Shown in pieces: positions 34,816-43,035 of a stretch of DNA of 64,000 nucleotides. Position 1 is the stretch's first letter. Each line of letters begins with the position of its first letter. Made by a program: the position numbers and the translations under genes. The stretch is from assembly GCA_964404215.1 (NCBI GenBank), contig CAYOJF010000004.1, forward strand, positions 1 to 64,000. Reading direction: 5' to 3'. Under the pieces are notes generated by a model. The model saw nothing but the letters and a program-made list of their open reading frames with translations, was not told where the DNA came from and searched no databases. Source of the DNA: Aureispira sp964404215 (GTDB lineage: Bacteria > Bacteroidota > Bacteroidia > Chitinophagales > Saprospiraceae).

Positions 34816-35565
34816 TTATCGAGTGCTGCCACGTTTGATTGCTTTCAGAACAATCCAAATGTGCTGACGAACAGTAGCGAAAAGACCAAAGTGTTTTTGA
34901 AGTATTTCAAACCGCTGTTTTAGAGAAGCTTTACGCTGTTTAGTAGAAATTCCACCTTCTACAAAACGGCAAAGATAAATACCTGTATCTCGGACTTTAG
35001 TCGTTTTTTTCAAAATATTAATGACCCAATCTAAGTCTCCAACTAGTGGGTATTGTAAATCATATTTAGGAGCAATTGATCTGCGAACGATCATAGCTTG
35101 ATGCCCAATGACCATTCCGTCTAATAATGTTCTCCAAGTTAACTGTGCTGCCACAGGGTGTTTTTTTCGAGCTTCTAGCGAACGTTCATTTCCCGCTTCG
35201 TCTACCATACGTGTTTTTCCATAGATAAAGTCTTCTTCGGCATACCCTTGCATCGCTTTGGATAGCGTGTCTGGAGCAAATATTTGATCGTCTGCATGGA
35301 TGTACCATATGAAATCCCCTGTTGCATGTTCGATGCCTTTATTCATGGCATCAAATGTATTTTTATCTGCTTCACTAACTATCTTATCAATATGCGACTG
35401 GTATTGTTGAACAACGGCCAATGTATTATCTTTGGACAAGCCATCAATAATAACATACTCGATGTTTGGATAATCTTGAGCAAGGACACTTTTGATTGTT
35501 TTTTCAATTGTTTTTCCTGCATTGTAGCAGACTGTGATAATCGAAACTTTAGGTAGGCTAGACAT
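34816..35565 (-). CDS. Family 2 glycosyltransferase
   Basis: A 249-residue inverting GT2 enzyme with GT-A fold. The nucleotide-binding start is VSIITVCYNAG...SVLAQDYPNIEYVIIDG, the metal site is HADD (near residue 90), and the acceptor-side GDLDWVINILKK follows near 180. Such enzymes add sugars to surface polysaccharide or O-antigen. No polysaccharide locus is nearby. Confidence 0.88.
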   Translation of the reverse strand: MSSLPKVSIITVCYNAGKTIEKTIKSVLAQDYPNIEYVIIDGLSKDNTLAVVQQYQSHIDKIVSEADKNTFDAMNKGIEHATGDFIWYIHADDQIFAPDTLSKAMQGYAEEDFIYGKTRMVDEAGNERSLEARKKHPVAAQLTWRTLLDGMVIGHQAMIVRRSIAPKYDLQYPLVGDLDWVINILKKTTKVRDTGIYLCRFVEGGISTKQRKASLKQRFEILQKHFGLFATVRQHIWIVLKAIKRGSTR

Positions 35566-35661
35566 AAATATTGTAAATAGGATTAGATAATAATCTATGA
35601 GACACCAAAATACATCAAAATTTTAGTACCCTTAGCTTTCTATCCACAAAATCCTTTTTTG

Positions 35662-35669
35662 TATCTTTG
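35662..35669 (+). promoter_or_regulatory. Possible -7 element for 35752
   Basis: TATCTTTG fits the -7 consensus, 83 bases before the start; the -33 position is not conserved. Confidence 0.35.
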
Positions 35670-35751
35670 TATCTAGACATATATTTACGTTTAGTTTTAC
35701 CACAAAACTGTTTCTACTAAAACAACCTCGCTATTTTAAAAACACAACTCC

Positions 35752-36300
35752 ATGAGTATTGTTGACAAACTAATTAACTCAGAAGATTTTCCTGACAAAC
35801 ACGAATCGTTGGCAGATGGTATTGATATGCTATTACCTTATATTTGGCGGTTTAGCGAAGGATTAGAAGAGTTTAGTTTCTATACCAACAAAAGATGGAT
35901 AGAGGTGCGTGGTGATGTGAATTTTCACGAATCTATATTGCATGTATTCAAAGATTCTGGAGAGTATCTGCGAATCATGGAAGGAGATATCGCTACAGGG
36001 AGTTGGTCTTTTGATATCAATGGTTTTATACTGAAGTATAAAGGGGGATATGAGTTATATGAATTGTCTTTTTTGAGTGAAAGCTTTTTTATTTTGAGAA
36101 AGCATGGGGATCATGTTGCCAAAGGACGTGGTCCTAAGTACCTTTTCTTTACGACAGAAGTCATCAAATATAAGTATCAATGGCCAGAAATACTTTCTTT
36201 GATGTTCAATACGATCTACAAACAGAATAGTAATTACTTGTTTATTCTCGTCATCTTTATTGTGGCTATTGGCTTGATGGTTTTCTTTTCATTGGGGTAA
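35752..36300 (+). CDS. Tail-anchored protein of unknown function
   Basis: A 182-residue protein with a soluble N-terminal domain rich in Phe/Tyr strands and one C-terminal transmembrane helix (about 162-180). The domain faces the cytoplasm if it is tail-anchored. Its stop overlaps the next start by one base (TAATG), so it is translationally coupled to the metalloprotease-like lipoprotein. The family is not recognised. Confidence 0.68.
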   Translation: MSIVDKLINSEDFPDKHESLADGIDMLLPYIWRFSEGLEEFSFYTNKRWIEVRGDVNFHESILHVFKDSGEYLRIMEGDIATGSWSFDINGFILKYKGGYELYELSFLSESFFILRKHGDHVAKGRGPKYLFFTTEVIKYKYQWPEILSLMFNTIYKQNSNYLFILVIFIVAIGLMVFFSLG

Positions 36301-37469
36301 TGCAGTACCAACAAAGATATTTTAATTCCGTATGCTTTCTTCTGATAGGGAGTGTGTTATTTCTATGTAGATGTACTACAACATCTTCTCCTAGTTCTGA
36401 AACAGTCGCTGAGGAACTTTTTATGCACTCCAATGCTTTTTTGGACACTATCAGTAAGGATTCCAATAAATTAAAGATCCAGCAGACAGTAGTTGATTTT
36501 TTGCAAACTAAAAATGAAACTGCTCGTAAGAATCCTTATTGGTTGTCGGCTGATTTTGAGCGTTATAGCTACCCTTACTTAGATATTTATCAGATAGAGG
36601 AAGATGGTCACTACCAACCTACGTTGTTGGATATTGTTACGATAGAGGAAGGGAGGTGCTATACTGTGAAAATAGCGTTTCTAGCGGGGCGAAATATTCA
36701 CAGCATTTATAACTTTTTGGCAACGAAACAAAGAGGAGGACATTTTCTATTTTCCAGAATATTAGATCATAATACTTACACTTGGGAGCGTCAAAAGGTA
36801 GGAACGATCAATTATATTATTTCACCTCAGCATCAGTTTCGTCAAGAAGAAGGGATTCGTTTAGATAGTTTTAATAAAGAGATCGCCTCTTTCTTTGATA
36901 TCAACCCTATTGCATTGACTTATTATCTATGCCTTGATCCCCATGAGCTTTTTTCTATCAGAGGGTTTGATTATCATCCGATGATGTACAAATTTGATAC
37001 TGGTGGGCAAAATGAGAGTTGGGGTAATCGGATTTATGCTGGCAACAATAGTGCTTGGTATCCACATGAGGTAATTCATAGCTATACCTACGCTTTATAT
37101 GGAAAGTCTATTCATCGTGTTTTCGATGAAGGATTAGCTACGTATCTAGGTGGTAGCAATGAACGTTCATTGGGTAAGCATCTTCAGAATCTCCGCAATT
37201 ATTTAGTCGAAAACCCTAGTGTCAAGGTCTATAATTTATTGTATCATAGTACAGAAATTAATAATCGGGCTACTAATTGTTTATATGCTATAGGAGGATT
37301 GCTTTGTAAGGTAGTGCTGGAAGAAAAAGGAAGAAAAAGCTTGTTTCAATTGCTGAAAGGGGGGAAGACAAAGAAGGACTTTCAAAATAGTTTGAAGTTA
37401 TTTTTTGGTATTCATTCCAATGAAGATTTAGATCAATTTGTAAGAGAAAAACTAGCGATAGAGTCATAA
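36300..37469 (+). CDS. Lipoprotein with gluzincin zinc-protease motif
   Basis: A 389-residue protein with a hydrophobic signal and a lipobox-like CRC. The region around residue 250 reads N-S-A-W-Y-P-H256-E257-V-I-H260, a HEXXH zinc motif, with E277 in DEGLATYLGG 17 residues later. This is the spacing and context of gluzincins such as M1 or M61 peptidases. The N-terminal 200 residues are mixed alpha/beta and unrecognised. An outer-membrane or periplasmic peptidase is likely by motif. It is translationally coupled to the tail-anchored protein upstream. Confidence 0.75.
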   Translation: MQYQQRYFNSVCFLLIGSVLFLCRCTTTSSPSSETVAEELFMHSNAFLDTISKDSNKLKIQQTVVDFLQTKNETARKNPYWLSADFERYSYPYLDIYQIEEDGHYQPTLLDIVTIEEGRCYTVKIAFLAGRNIHSIYNFLATKQRGGHFLFSRILDHNTYTWERQKVGTINYIISPQHQFRQEEGIRLDSFNKEIASFFDINPIALTYYLCLDPHELFSIRGFDYHPMMYKFDTGGQNESWGNRIYAGNNSAWYPHEVIHSYTYALYGKSIHRVFDEGLATYLGGSNERSLGKHLQNLRNYLVENPSVKVYNLLYHSTEINNRATNCLYAIGGLLCKVVLEEKGRKSLFQLLKGGKTKKDFQNSLKLFFGIHSNEDLDQFVREKLAIES

Positions 37470-37475
37470 GCTTTA

Positions 37476-37886
37476 TTACTCAACAATCCATTCTTGTGTT
37501 CCACCAGGAGCACTAGGGAAGTCTAGATTTTGTAGTTGTAATGCAAAGTTAGAGTGCATGAAAATTGTTGCTTGGCTTTGGGTTTGGCTACCACCACTTT
37601 TGTCTTGTAATATAAAATCTCCTCTACCACTAATACCGTCTCTAATCGTTGGTCTTATGTCAAACCATTTGGTCTCTCCTAGTACAAAGTTACTGCTATT
37701 GGGTACAAAGGTAACGGTAGCCGTATTGCCTTGTACTTTTACTCTAAGGCTATCTGATCGGCTGTCAGTACTGGACATTCTACGCCAAGTGCCTTCTAGC
37801 ACACTGATATCATAGGCAGGTTGTGGTTTCTGACAAGCAGAAAAACTGAGCCAAATAATAGCTAACAGACAAATTGAGTATTTCAT
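37476..37886 (-). CDS. Small lipoprotein, lipocalin-like
   Basis: A 136-residue protein with lipobox SFSAC. The short mature domain starts LEGTWRRMS, as many lipocalin-like Bacteroidota lipoproteins do, and is otherwise beta-rich. It ends 6 bases from the convergent gene. It lies one base downstream of the methyltransferase gene, so the two are likely one transcript. Confidence 0.65.
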   Translation of the reverse strand: MKYSICLLAIIWLSFSACQKPQPAYDISVLEGTWRRMSSTDSRSDSLRVKVQGNTATVTFVPNSSNFVLGETKWFDIRPTIRDGISGRGDFILQDKSGGSQTQSQATIFMHSNFALQLQNLDFPSAPGGTQEWIVE

Positions 37887-37887
37887 A

Positions 37888-38643
37888 TTATAGGGTGCTT
37901 TTTTTGAGTTTTACATAATAAGTCATTGCTTCCTCTAGAGATACTTTAGGGATGAAATCTCCAGTGCGATAGTCCATTTTGCCACCAGGTCGAATCGTAA
38001 CTATTTCAAGTCCGGTTCCTTCTAGTAATAGATTAAGATCAGCTGGAGTGTAGCATCGTAAAGATTGGCACATAACCTGCTCAGGCTTACCGTATGGCCA
38101 CCATTTGTCAATAATTCGACTTTCAATTGGATCAAATTCATGCCTTCGCATACAAACTCCAATATCCATCTCTTTTCCTTGAGCAATGCCTCCCCAATGC
38201 CAGGTAGATCCTACCTCTATGATGGCACAGCCTTCAGGAGATAGCCAAGTGGCTATCCGTTGGAGTAATGTTCTTTGTTCGGCATCTTTTCCTATTCCGA
38301 AACTATCAAAATAACAGATAAGGTCAAATGTTTGTTCGAGGGAAATATTATAGAAATCACCCTGTAACATCTGGATTCCATAGCGATAAAATTGCTCCAA
38401 AGAAGCTTGATGTGCTACAGATTCTTCTAGTAATTCGATGGTGGTGAGTTCATGCCCTAGTTGAGCGAGTGCAAAGGCCGTTTGACCTCCTCCTGCTCCT
38501 AATTCTAGTATTTTTTTGGGGTGAGGGTCGGTCATTTCGTTGACTAATGCGGCACGCAAATGATGCTCTGCTTCAATGGGGCCCAAATAGGCTCCAAACC
38601 AGCTATTTTGTTTGCTGTAAAATTCTTTGACCCAGCTTTCCAT
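37888..38643 (-). CDS. SAM-dependent methyltransferase
   Basis: A 251-residue class I methyltransferase: motif I is ILELGAGGGQTAFALAQLG (near 44), the acidic loop IELLEES binds the ribose, and QGDFYNI and DLICYFDSFG follow. The C-terminus is a divergent substrate domain. The target is unknown. Confidence 0.8.
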   Translation of the reverse strand: MESWVKEFYSKQNSWFGAYLGPIEAEHHLRAALVNEMTDPHPKKILELGAGGGQTAFALAQLGHELTTIELLEESVAHQASLEQFYRYGIQMLQGDFYNISLEQTFDLICYFDSFGIGKDAEQRTLLQRIATWLSPEGCAIIEVGSTWHWGGIAQGKEMDIGVCMRRHEFDPIESRIIDKWWPYGKPEQVMCQSLRCYTPADLNLLLEGTGLEIVTIRPGGKMDYRTGDFIPKVSLEEAMTYYVKLKKSTL

Positions 38644-38698
38644 AAGGTAAGGATTTATTTAGATATGCTCCTGTCGTATGCTCTTAAAGACTCTCTGA

Positions 38699-39166
38699 TT
38701 AGTCTTCTTCAAAATCAATCAAATGTTGTTCTAGTTTGATAGGAGGGGAAGTCGGGACAGGAGGTTCAGCTAAGAATTGATAACTAATGGCAATAATAAC
38801 AGTTGCTGTACCCCACAGTAAACCACCTAATTGCCAACTAAAATTTTCTAATAAAAAAGGATACCCCATAAAGATAAATATTATTAGTAAAAGTAGTTTG
38901 TCAAAGAGCCACTTATTCGTTAGTAGGATAACCCAGGTTCTTATTTCGGGAGTTTTGAGCCACCAGAGAGCTAGTACCATCAAATTGGTTAACCACCTAA
39001 AGCTCCACAGAATAGACATATCATCATAGGCAGCATCTTGCTGATGGATGGCTTGTTGCCACATAGCAGTTTCTATCTCTAGTCCCCACCAACTATCTGC
39101 GAATGGCAGTCCATAGGAAACCAAATAGAGTACTAGGCCAATATTGAATAGCCAGTTGGCTTTCAT
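38699..39166 (-). CDS. Membrane protein, about four helices
   Basis: A 155-residue protein with four hydrophobic segments (about 5-22, 55-70, 84-105, 112-130) and an acidic C-terminal tail. It is rich in Trp and Leu. The family is not recognised. Confidence 0.62.
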   Translation of the reverse strand: MKANWLFNIGLVLYLVSYGLPFADSWWGLEIETAMWQQAIHQQDAAYDDMSILWSFRWLTNLMVLALWWLKTPEIRTWVILLTNKWLFDKLLLLIIFIFMGYPFLLENFSWQLGGLLWGTATVIIAISYQFLAEPPVPTSPPIKLEQHLIDFEED

Positions 39167-39221
39167 AGTGTCAATAGATTAAAATAAACTAAAAACACAG
39201 TGCCTCCCATGCCTGTGTCTA

Positions 39222-39914
39222 TTATACTCGGTAGGGGGAAATGCGGTCGTGATTACGAAGAAATAGCAAGGAGGTAAATAATCCACCTACTAGTGTGAAT
39301 ACAATTAGAGCCATTCCCATTTGCATGAAAACAAAAAAGTCATACAATCCATGCAACGCAATTGCTCCCGCTAGCCCATATAATAAAGAGCGATTGCTCT
39401 TGGTAGCGATAAATTTAGAAGCTCCTACGTAATACCCCATGACTATAGCAAAAATAGCGTGTGCGGGCACTGCGGTGAACATTCGTAATAAACCAGTCTG
39501 AAAGGCAATATTAATGTCTTCAGGACGAATAACAACGTAGAGTATGTTTTCTAGTGTAGCAAACCCCATACTTATCATTACAGAATAAACAATTCCATCC
39601 ATTGGTTCATTGAAACAACTTTTTTTGTAGATGAAATAGCGTAGAAAGATGAATTTGACAAATTCCTCACTAAAAGCAATGACAATAAAGGAAAAGGTGA
39701 AGGTCATGAAAGCATCATGTTTGTCATTGATGATGCCTAAATCTCGAATACCAAATTCTTCCATTTTGATAGCAGGGTAGGTGCTAATCACTCCAAAAAG
39801 AAAACAGATTGATAGGTAGAAGAGAGGCTCTTTCTCATAGCGATCTCGCCAATAGATATAGGCTATGGTCAATATTCCAGGTAAGATGGCTAATAAAAGC
39901 AGTAAGATTTTCAT
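39222..39914 (-). CDS. PrsW-family intramembrane protease
   Basis: A 230-residue polytopic membrane protein of the PrsW family (CPBP-like). Landmarks are SEEFVKF, GFATLENI, the helix RMFTAVPAHAIFAIVMGYY, and HGLYDFF. The Glu pair and these His residues are the proposed metal site. In Bacillus PrsW cuts an anti-sigma factor; here no sigma factor is adjacent, but a STAS antagonist gene lies directly upstream. Confidence 0.85.
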   Translation of the reverse strand: MKILLLLLAILPGILTIAYIYWRDRYEKEPLFYLSICFLFGVISTYPAIKMEEFGIRDLGIINDKHDAFMTFTFSFIVIAFSEEFVKFIFLRYFIYKKSCFNEPMDGIVYSVMISMGFATLENILYVVIRPEDINIAFQTGLLRMFTAVPAHAIFAIVMGYYVGASKFIATKSNRSLLYGLAGAIALHGLYDFFVFMQMGMALIVFTLVGGLFTSLLFLRNHDRISPYRV

Positions 39915-39937
39915 GAGGAACGGGGGCTAGTAAGGCG

Positions 39938-40273
39938 TTATTCCGAAAAAGAAGCAATAGCAAGTTCGACACTGTCATGTACTGAAAAGGCAGAGTGTAG
40001 GCGAGTGACTAGGAGAATTTTCTTGATCGTTTCCGAAAGATTAGCAATCGCAACTTCTCCTCCAGCACTTCGAGCACGAGTCAATATAGAGATTAAAAAC
40101 GTCAATCCAATACTACTCATGTAAGACATTGTCTCCAGATTGACCACAAAATTAACGTGTCCCTGCTGTATGAGTTCTTGTACTGCTTGAATTATTTCTT
40201 GGTTATCGGTAGGGTCAATTAAGCTATCTACCTCCAAAACTTGGATGTTGTCCTGTAATGTAAATGTATACAT
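39938..40273 (-). CDS. STAS-domain anti-sigma factor antagonist
   Basis: A 111-residue single STAS domain. The phosphorylatable Ser is in YMSSIGLTFL (near residue 55), as in SpoIIAA and RsbV. It should bind a cognate kinase when dephosphorylated. It is followed by PrsW on the same strand, 23 bases apart, which fits a signalling pair. The cognate kinase is not in the window. Confidence 0.88.
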   Translation of the reverse strand: MYTFTLQDNIQVLEVDSLIDPTDNQEIIQAVQELIQQGHVNFVVNLETMSYMSSIGLTFLISILTRARSAGGEVAIANLSETIKKILLVTRLHSAFSVHDSVELAIASFSE

Positions 40274-40321
40274 GCTCTGAGTGCGTATGAATATAAAAAA
40301 TATACTAAAAGAGAAAGCGTC

Positions 40322-40795
40322 CTATTTTCGACCTAGTTTTTCACGAGCTTCTTTACTATACCCATAAAATGTAAGAGAATGGTGTGTGATTTCGAAACCT
40401 AAAATTTCTGACACCATTTCTTTGATCTGTTGAATTCTTGGATCGCAAAACTCAAATACTTCCCCTGTTTCGATACAAACAGCATGGTCGTGCTGTTTAG
40501 AGCCATAAGATTTCTCGTATTGAGCCAAGTTTTTACCAAACTGATGTTTACGAACCAAATCACAAGAAACCAATAGTTCTAATGTATTGTAAACCGTCGC
40601 TCTACTGACACGATAGTTTTGCGTCTTCATGTGAATGTAAAGTGCTTCTGCATCAAAGTGATCGTAACGTTTGTAGATTTCCTCTAATATTGCGAATCGT
40701 TCGGGAGTTTTGCGAAGACGATTTTTCTCTAAATATTGAGAAAAAATCTTAATGACTTCTTTAATAATTTTATCGTCTTTTTGATTGCTTGCCAT
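40322..40795 (-). CDS. Fur-family metalloregulator
   Basis: A 157-residue ferric uptake regulator family protein: a winged helix N-terminus with VSRATVYNTLELL as the recognition helix, then the KQHDHAVCIETGEVFEF metal-binding strand. It controls iron, zinc or peroxide-stress genes depending on subtype, which I cannot settle. A -7 element (40839-40846 on the minus strand) may drive it. Confidence 0.92.
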   Translation of the reverse strand: MASNQKDDKIIKEVIKIFSQYLEKNRLRKTPERFAILEEIYKRYDHFDAEALYIHMKTQNYRVSRATVYNTLELLVSCDLVRKHQFGKNLAQYEKSYGSKQHDHAVCIETGEVFEFCDPRIQQIKEMVSEILGFEITHHSLTFYGYSKEAREKLGRK

Positions 40796-40838
40796 GGTTA
40801 TTCGTTGATTCGTAAGAATTCTATAATGGTGTATCTAA

Positions 40839-40846
40839 CAAAGATA
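40839..40846 (-). promoter_or_regulatory. Possible -7 element for the Fur-family gene
   Basis: On the minus strand the sequence reads TATCTTTG, the -7 consensus, 44 bases before the start. The -33 box is not recognisable. Confidence 0.4.
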
Positions 40847-40950
40847 ACAATTAATTGGTTGTTTGGGAATATAGGTTTTAAGAGACCCTAAAATAAAAAT
40901 AACCTTTTGCCAACAAATGTCAGTCAAAAGGTTATCTAAAAGTTTGATTG

Positions 40951-41023
40951 TGGTCTCGGGCGGACTCGAACCGCCGACACACGGATTTTCAGTCCGATGC
41001 TCTACCAGCTGAGCTACGAAACC
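40951..41023 (-). tRNA. tRNA-Phe (GAA)
   Basis: The reverse strand folds as a 73-base cloverleaf: acceptor GGTTTCG/CGAGACC, D-loop AGCTCAGCTGGTAGAGC, anticodon loop CTGAAAA with anticodon GAA, and T-loop GGTTCGAGTCC. The 3' CCA is not encoded. It has its own upstream promoter. Confidence 0.97.
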
Positions 41024-41047
41024 AACCAGTTGTGCTTTAAAGCGACA

Positions 41048-41080
41048 CAAATATAAGACATTAGGAATCTATTATCCAAA
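41048..41080 (-). promoter_or_regulatory. Promoter of tRNA-Phe
   Basis: On the minus strand TTTG (41080-41077), a 21-base spacer and TATATTTG (41055-41048) match the Bacteroidota consensus, 24 bases before the tRNA. Confidence 0.75.
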
Positions 41081-41098
41081 TGTTTTCTAAAAAAAGAT

Positions 41099-41920
41099 TT
41101 ATTTTTCTTTGATTTTCTTGAATTGAGCGACTAGGATATAGTCGCTCAAACGTAGGTATAATCGACCTTGAGCGATGTTTATTTGTTCCGTTTTTTTATT
41201 TTCAAAAGGCAAAGAAATTTTTTGAGTTAAGAATGACTGAAGTTCGTAAGCTTGTATCTGATGTTCTTTTACGAAGAAGATTTGTTGTTCGTAAAGCTGA
41301 ATTTGAGCTACATCTTGGACACTAATTGTTTTGAAGTAGGTAGCGTATTGGTCGAACACCAAAATACCATTTTCGGGCGAATTGAGGTAAATTTGATTTT
41401 GATATTCTATCAATTGAGTTGGAGTAGGGAGGTCATCTGAAAGCATACTGAGGTCATTGCTTTCGAGTAGGATGTGATTTTGGGCGTCTATTTTTTTGAG
41501 CGTGAAGGTGTTATTGTCAAAAAGCCAAATATTATTATCAGAAGCAATTCCAATGGCTTGTACTTGGTCAATATTTAAGTCGGCTAAATCTTGACGACGG
41601 ACTTCACTTAGTGTTCTATCCAATATAACAACGGTTGTGTAGTCATTGTAATACACTAAAATGAAAAAGGGGTTTTGAACATCCACGCTACTTATTTCAC
41701 CAAGACTATTTTCATTGTATTCGTAAAGCAATTCTCCTTTGGCATCATATTTTAGTAGCGTGTGATCATTTTTGACAACAAAAAGATGTTGCATTTTATC
41801 GGTTACAATCCAGCGAGCAGCAACAGGAATCGTGTCCACAATGACAAGTTCTTGTTTTTGGGCAAAGGCAGATAATGAGCCTACGAAAAAACTTACTAGG
41901 ATAACTAATAATTTAGTCAT
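41099..41920 (-). CDS. Secreted propeller-like protein of unknown function
   Basis: A 273-residue exported protein. The ATG at 41920 gives a proper signal peptide (MTKLLVILVSFFVGSLSAFAQ); an earlier in-frame ATG would add 29 residues from the lpxH gene. The rest consists of repeated short strands (WIVTDKMQHLFVVKN, LLKYDAKGELLYEYN, NNIWLFDNN, GILVFDQ), suggesting a six-bladed propeller. It overlaps the lpxH stop by eight bases, indicating translational coupling. The function is unknown. Confidence 0.75.
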   Translation of the reverse strand: MTKLLVILVSFFVGSLSAFAQKQELVIVDTIPVAARWIVTDKMQHLFVVKNDHTLLKYDAKGELLYEYNENSLGEISSVDVQNPFFILVYYNDYTTVVILDRTLSEVRRQDLADLNIDQVQAIGIASDNNIWLFDNNTFTLKKIDAQNHILLESNDLSMLSDDLPTPTQLIEYQNQIYLNSPENGILVFDQYATYFKTISVQDVAQIQLYEQQIFFVKEHQIQAYELQSFLTQKISLPFENKKTEQINIAQGRLYLRLSDYILVAQFKKIKEK

Positions 41921-42704
41921 ATAGATGATGGTGTTGTGCAGTTTGTAAATCATAGCTTTCATTTTCGAAGGCTTGGAGTGTGAGTTCGTTCTGATCAAAA
42001 ACAGCATAAGTGCAATAACTAAACCATTCTCCTAGGTTAATGTAACGACTACGATGATTGGGGAGTAGAATGTCTAGTGGAAGGTGTCTGTGTCCAAATA
42101 AAAAATAATCAATTGCTGGATTTGTCTCTAATTTGTAATTAGCATACTGCAATAACCATTCTTTTTCTTTACCTAGAAAAAACTCTGGCTCTGTTTGAGC
42201 TGTTCTACTAGTGTGAGAGGCTTTATTGGCGATCCAGACCCCAATGTCAGGGTGGATCCAGCGAAAAAGCCATTGGCAAACTTTATTGGTGAAAACTTTT
42301 TTGAGTCGTTTGTAACCATAATCTCCTGGTCCTAATCCATCGCCATGAGCGATCAAAAAATGTTTGGTACCTAATTTGATTTGTAAAGGCTGACGGTGTA
42401 TCTGAACGCCAAGCTCTTTTTCAAAATAATCAAACATCCAAATATCATGATTGCCTACAAAAAAGTGAACCTCAATTCCCTGATCGACGAGTGCTGCAAT
42501 TTTACCTAATAATCGAACAGCACCCTTCGGTACAACGGATTTGTACTCAAACCAGAAGTCAAAAATATCTCCGACTAGATAAATAGCACTGGCATCTTTT
42601 TGTGCCATATTTAGCCAGCGTAATATTTTATATTCTCGAGTGCGGCTCTGTGATGGATTGGGTGCTCCTAGGTGAAAATCAGAAGCAAAATATATTTTGG
42701 ACAT
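41913..42704 (-). CDS. lpxH: UDP-2,3-diacylglucosamine diphosphatase (LpxH-type)
   Basis: A 263-residue metallophosphoesterase for lipid A synthesis. The five metal-site motifs are clear: DFHLG, GDIFDFW, GNHD, AHGDG and GHRH. The GDIFDFWFEY form and length match the LpxH group. It acts at the inner membrane. The gene downstream overlaps its stop by eight bases. Confidence 0.88.
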   Translation of the reverse strand: MSKIYFASDFHLGAPNPSQSRTREYKILRWLNMAQKDASAIYLVGDIFDFWFEYKSVVPKGAVRLLGKIAALVDQGIEVHFFVGNHDIWMFDYFEKELGVQIHRQPLQIKLGTKHFLIAHGDGLGPGDYGYKRLKKVFTNKVCQWLFRWIHPDIGVWIANKASHTSRTAQTEPEFFLGKEKEWLLQYANYKLETNPAIDYFLFGHRHLPLDILLPNHRSRYINLGEWFSYCTYAVFDQNELTLQAFENESYDLQTAQHHHLYD

Positions 42705-42799
42705 ACCTAGAAGTTAGTGGTTTAGGAGATACTAAAGTAGGAAACATACCGTTAAAGAAGAAATAATAATAGTTGATACTTTTTTATGGATACAATTGT

Positions 42800-42807
42800 T
42801 ACCTTTG
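42800..42807 (+). promoter_or_regulatory. Possible -7 element in the 331-base gap
   Basis: TACCTTTG fits the -7 consensus, with a TTG 24 bases upstream. This gap (42705-43035) otherwise holds two tiny reading frames and no terminator that I can see. Confidence 0.45.
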
Positions 42808-42851
42808 CGACTGCAAAACGTATATCTAATTATATTCTCGTAGTTTTTTCT

Positions 42852-42926
42852 ATGAAAAAAGTATTATTAGAACAAAATGTAAGGTCTTTTTCTCTTACTT
42901 CTCGCCTTATAGCGATAGAGGGTTAA
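42852..42926 (+). CDS. Possible 24-residue peptide
   Basis: A reading frame starting MKKVLLEQNVRSFSL lies 45 bases after a promoter-like element. A second 20-codon frame (42984-43046) overlaps the next gene's start. They could be leader peptides or chance; there is no homology evidence. Confidence 0.2.
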   Translation: MKKVLLEQNVRSFSLTSRLIAIEG

Positions 42927-43035
42927 ACATGAGCTTGTGTAGGCTTCCAAAAACATTTTTATATTAGTACGGAAGTATATTGAATGACTACTACAAATCA
43001 AAATTATCGAAAAAATAATCTTTACAAAAAGTATA

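Noticed and set aside
40835..41050. A 71-codon open frame on the minus strand
   Set aside because: It runs through tRNA-Phe and its promoter, so it is not a real gene.
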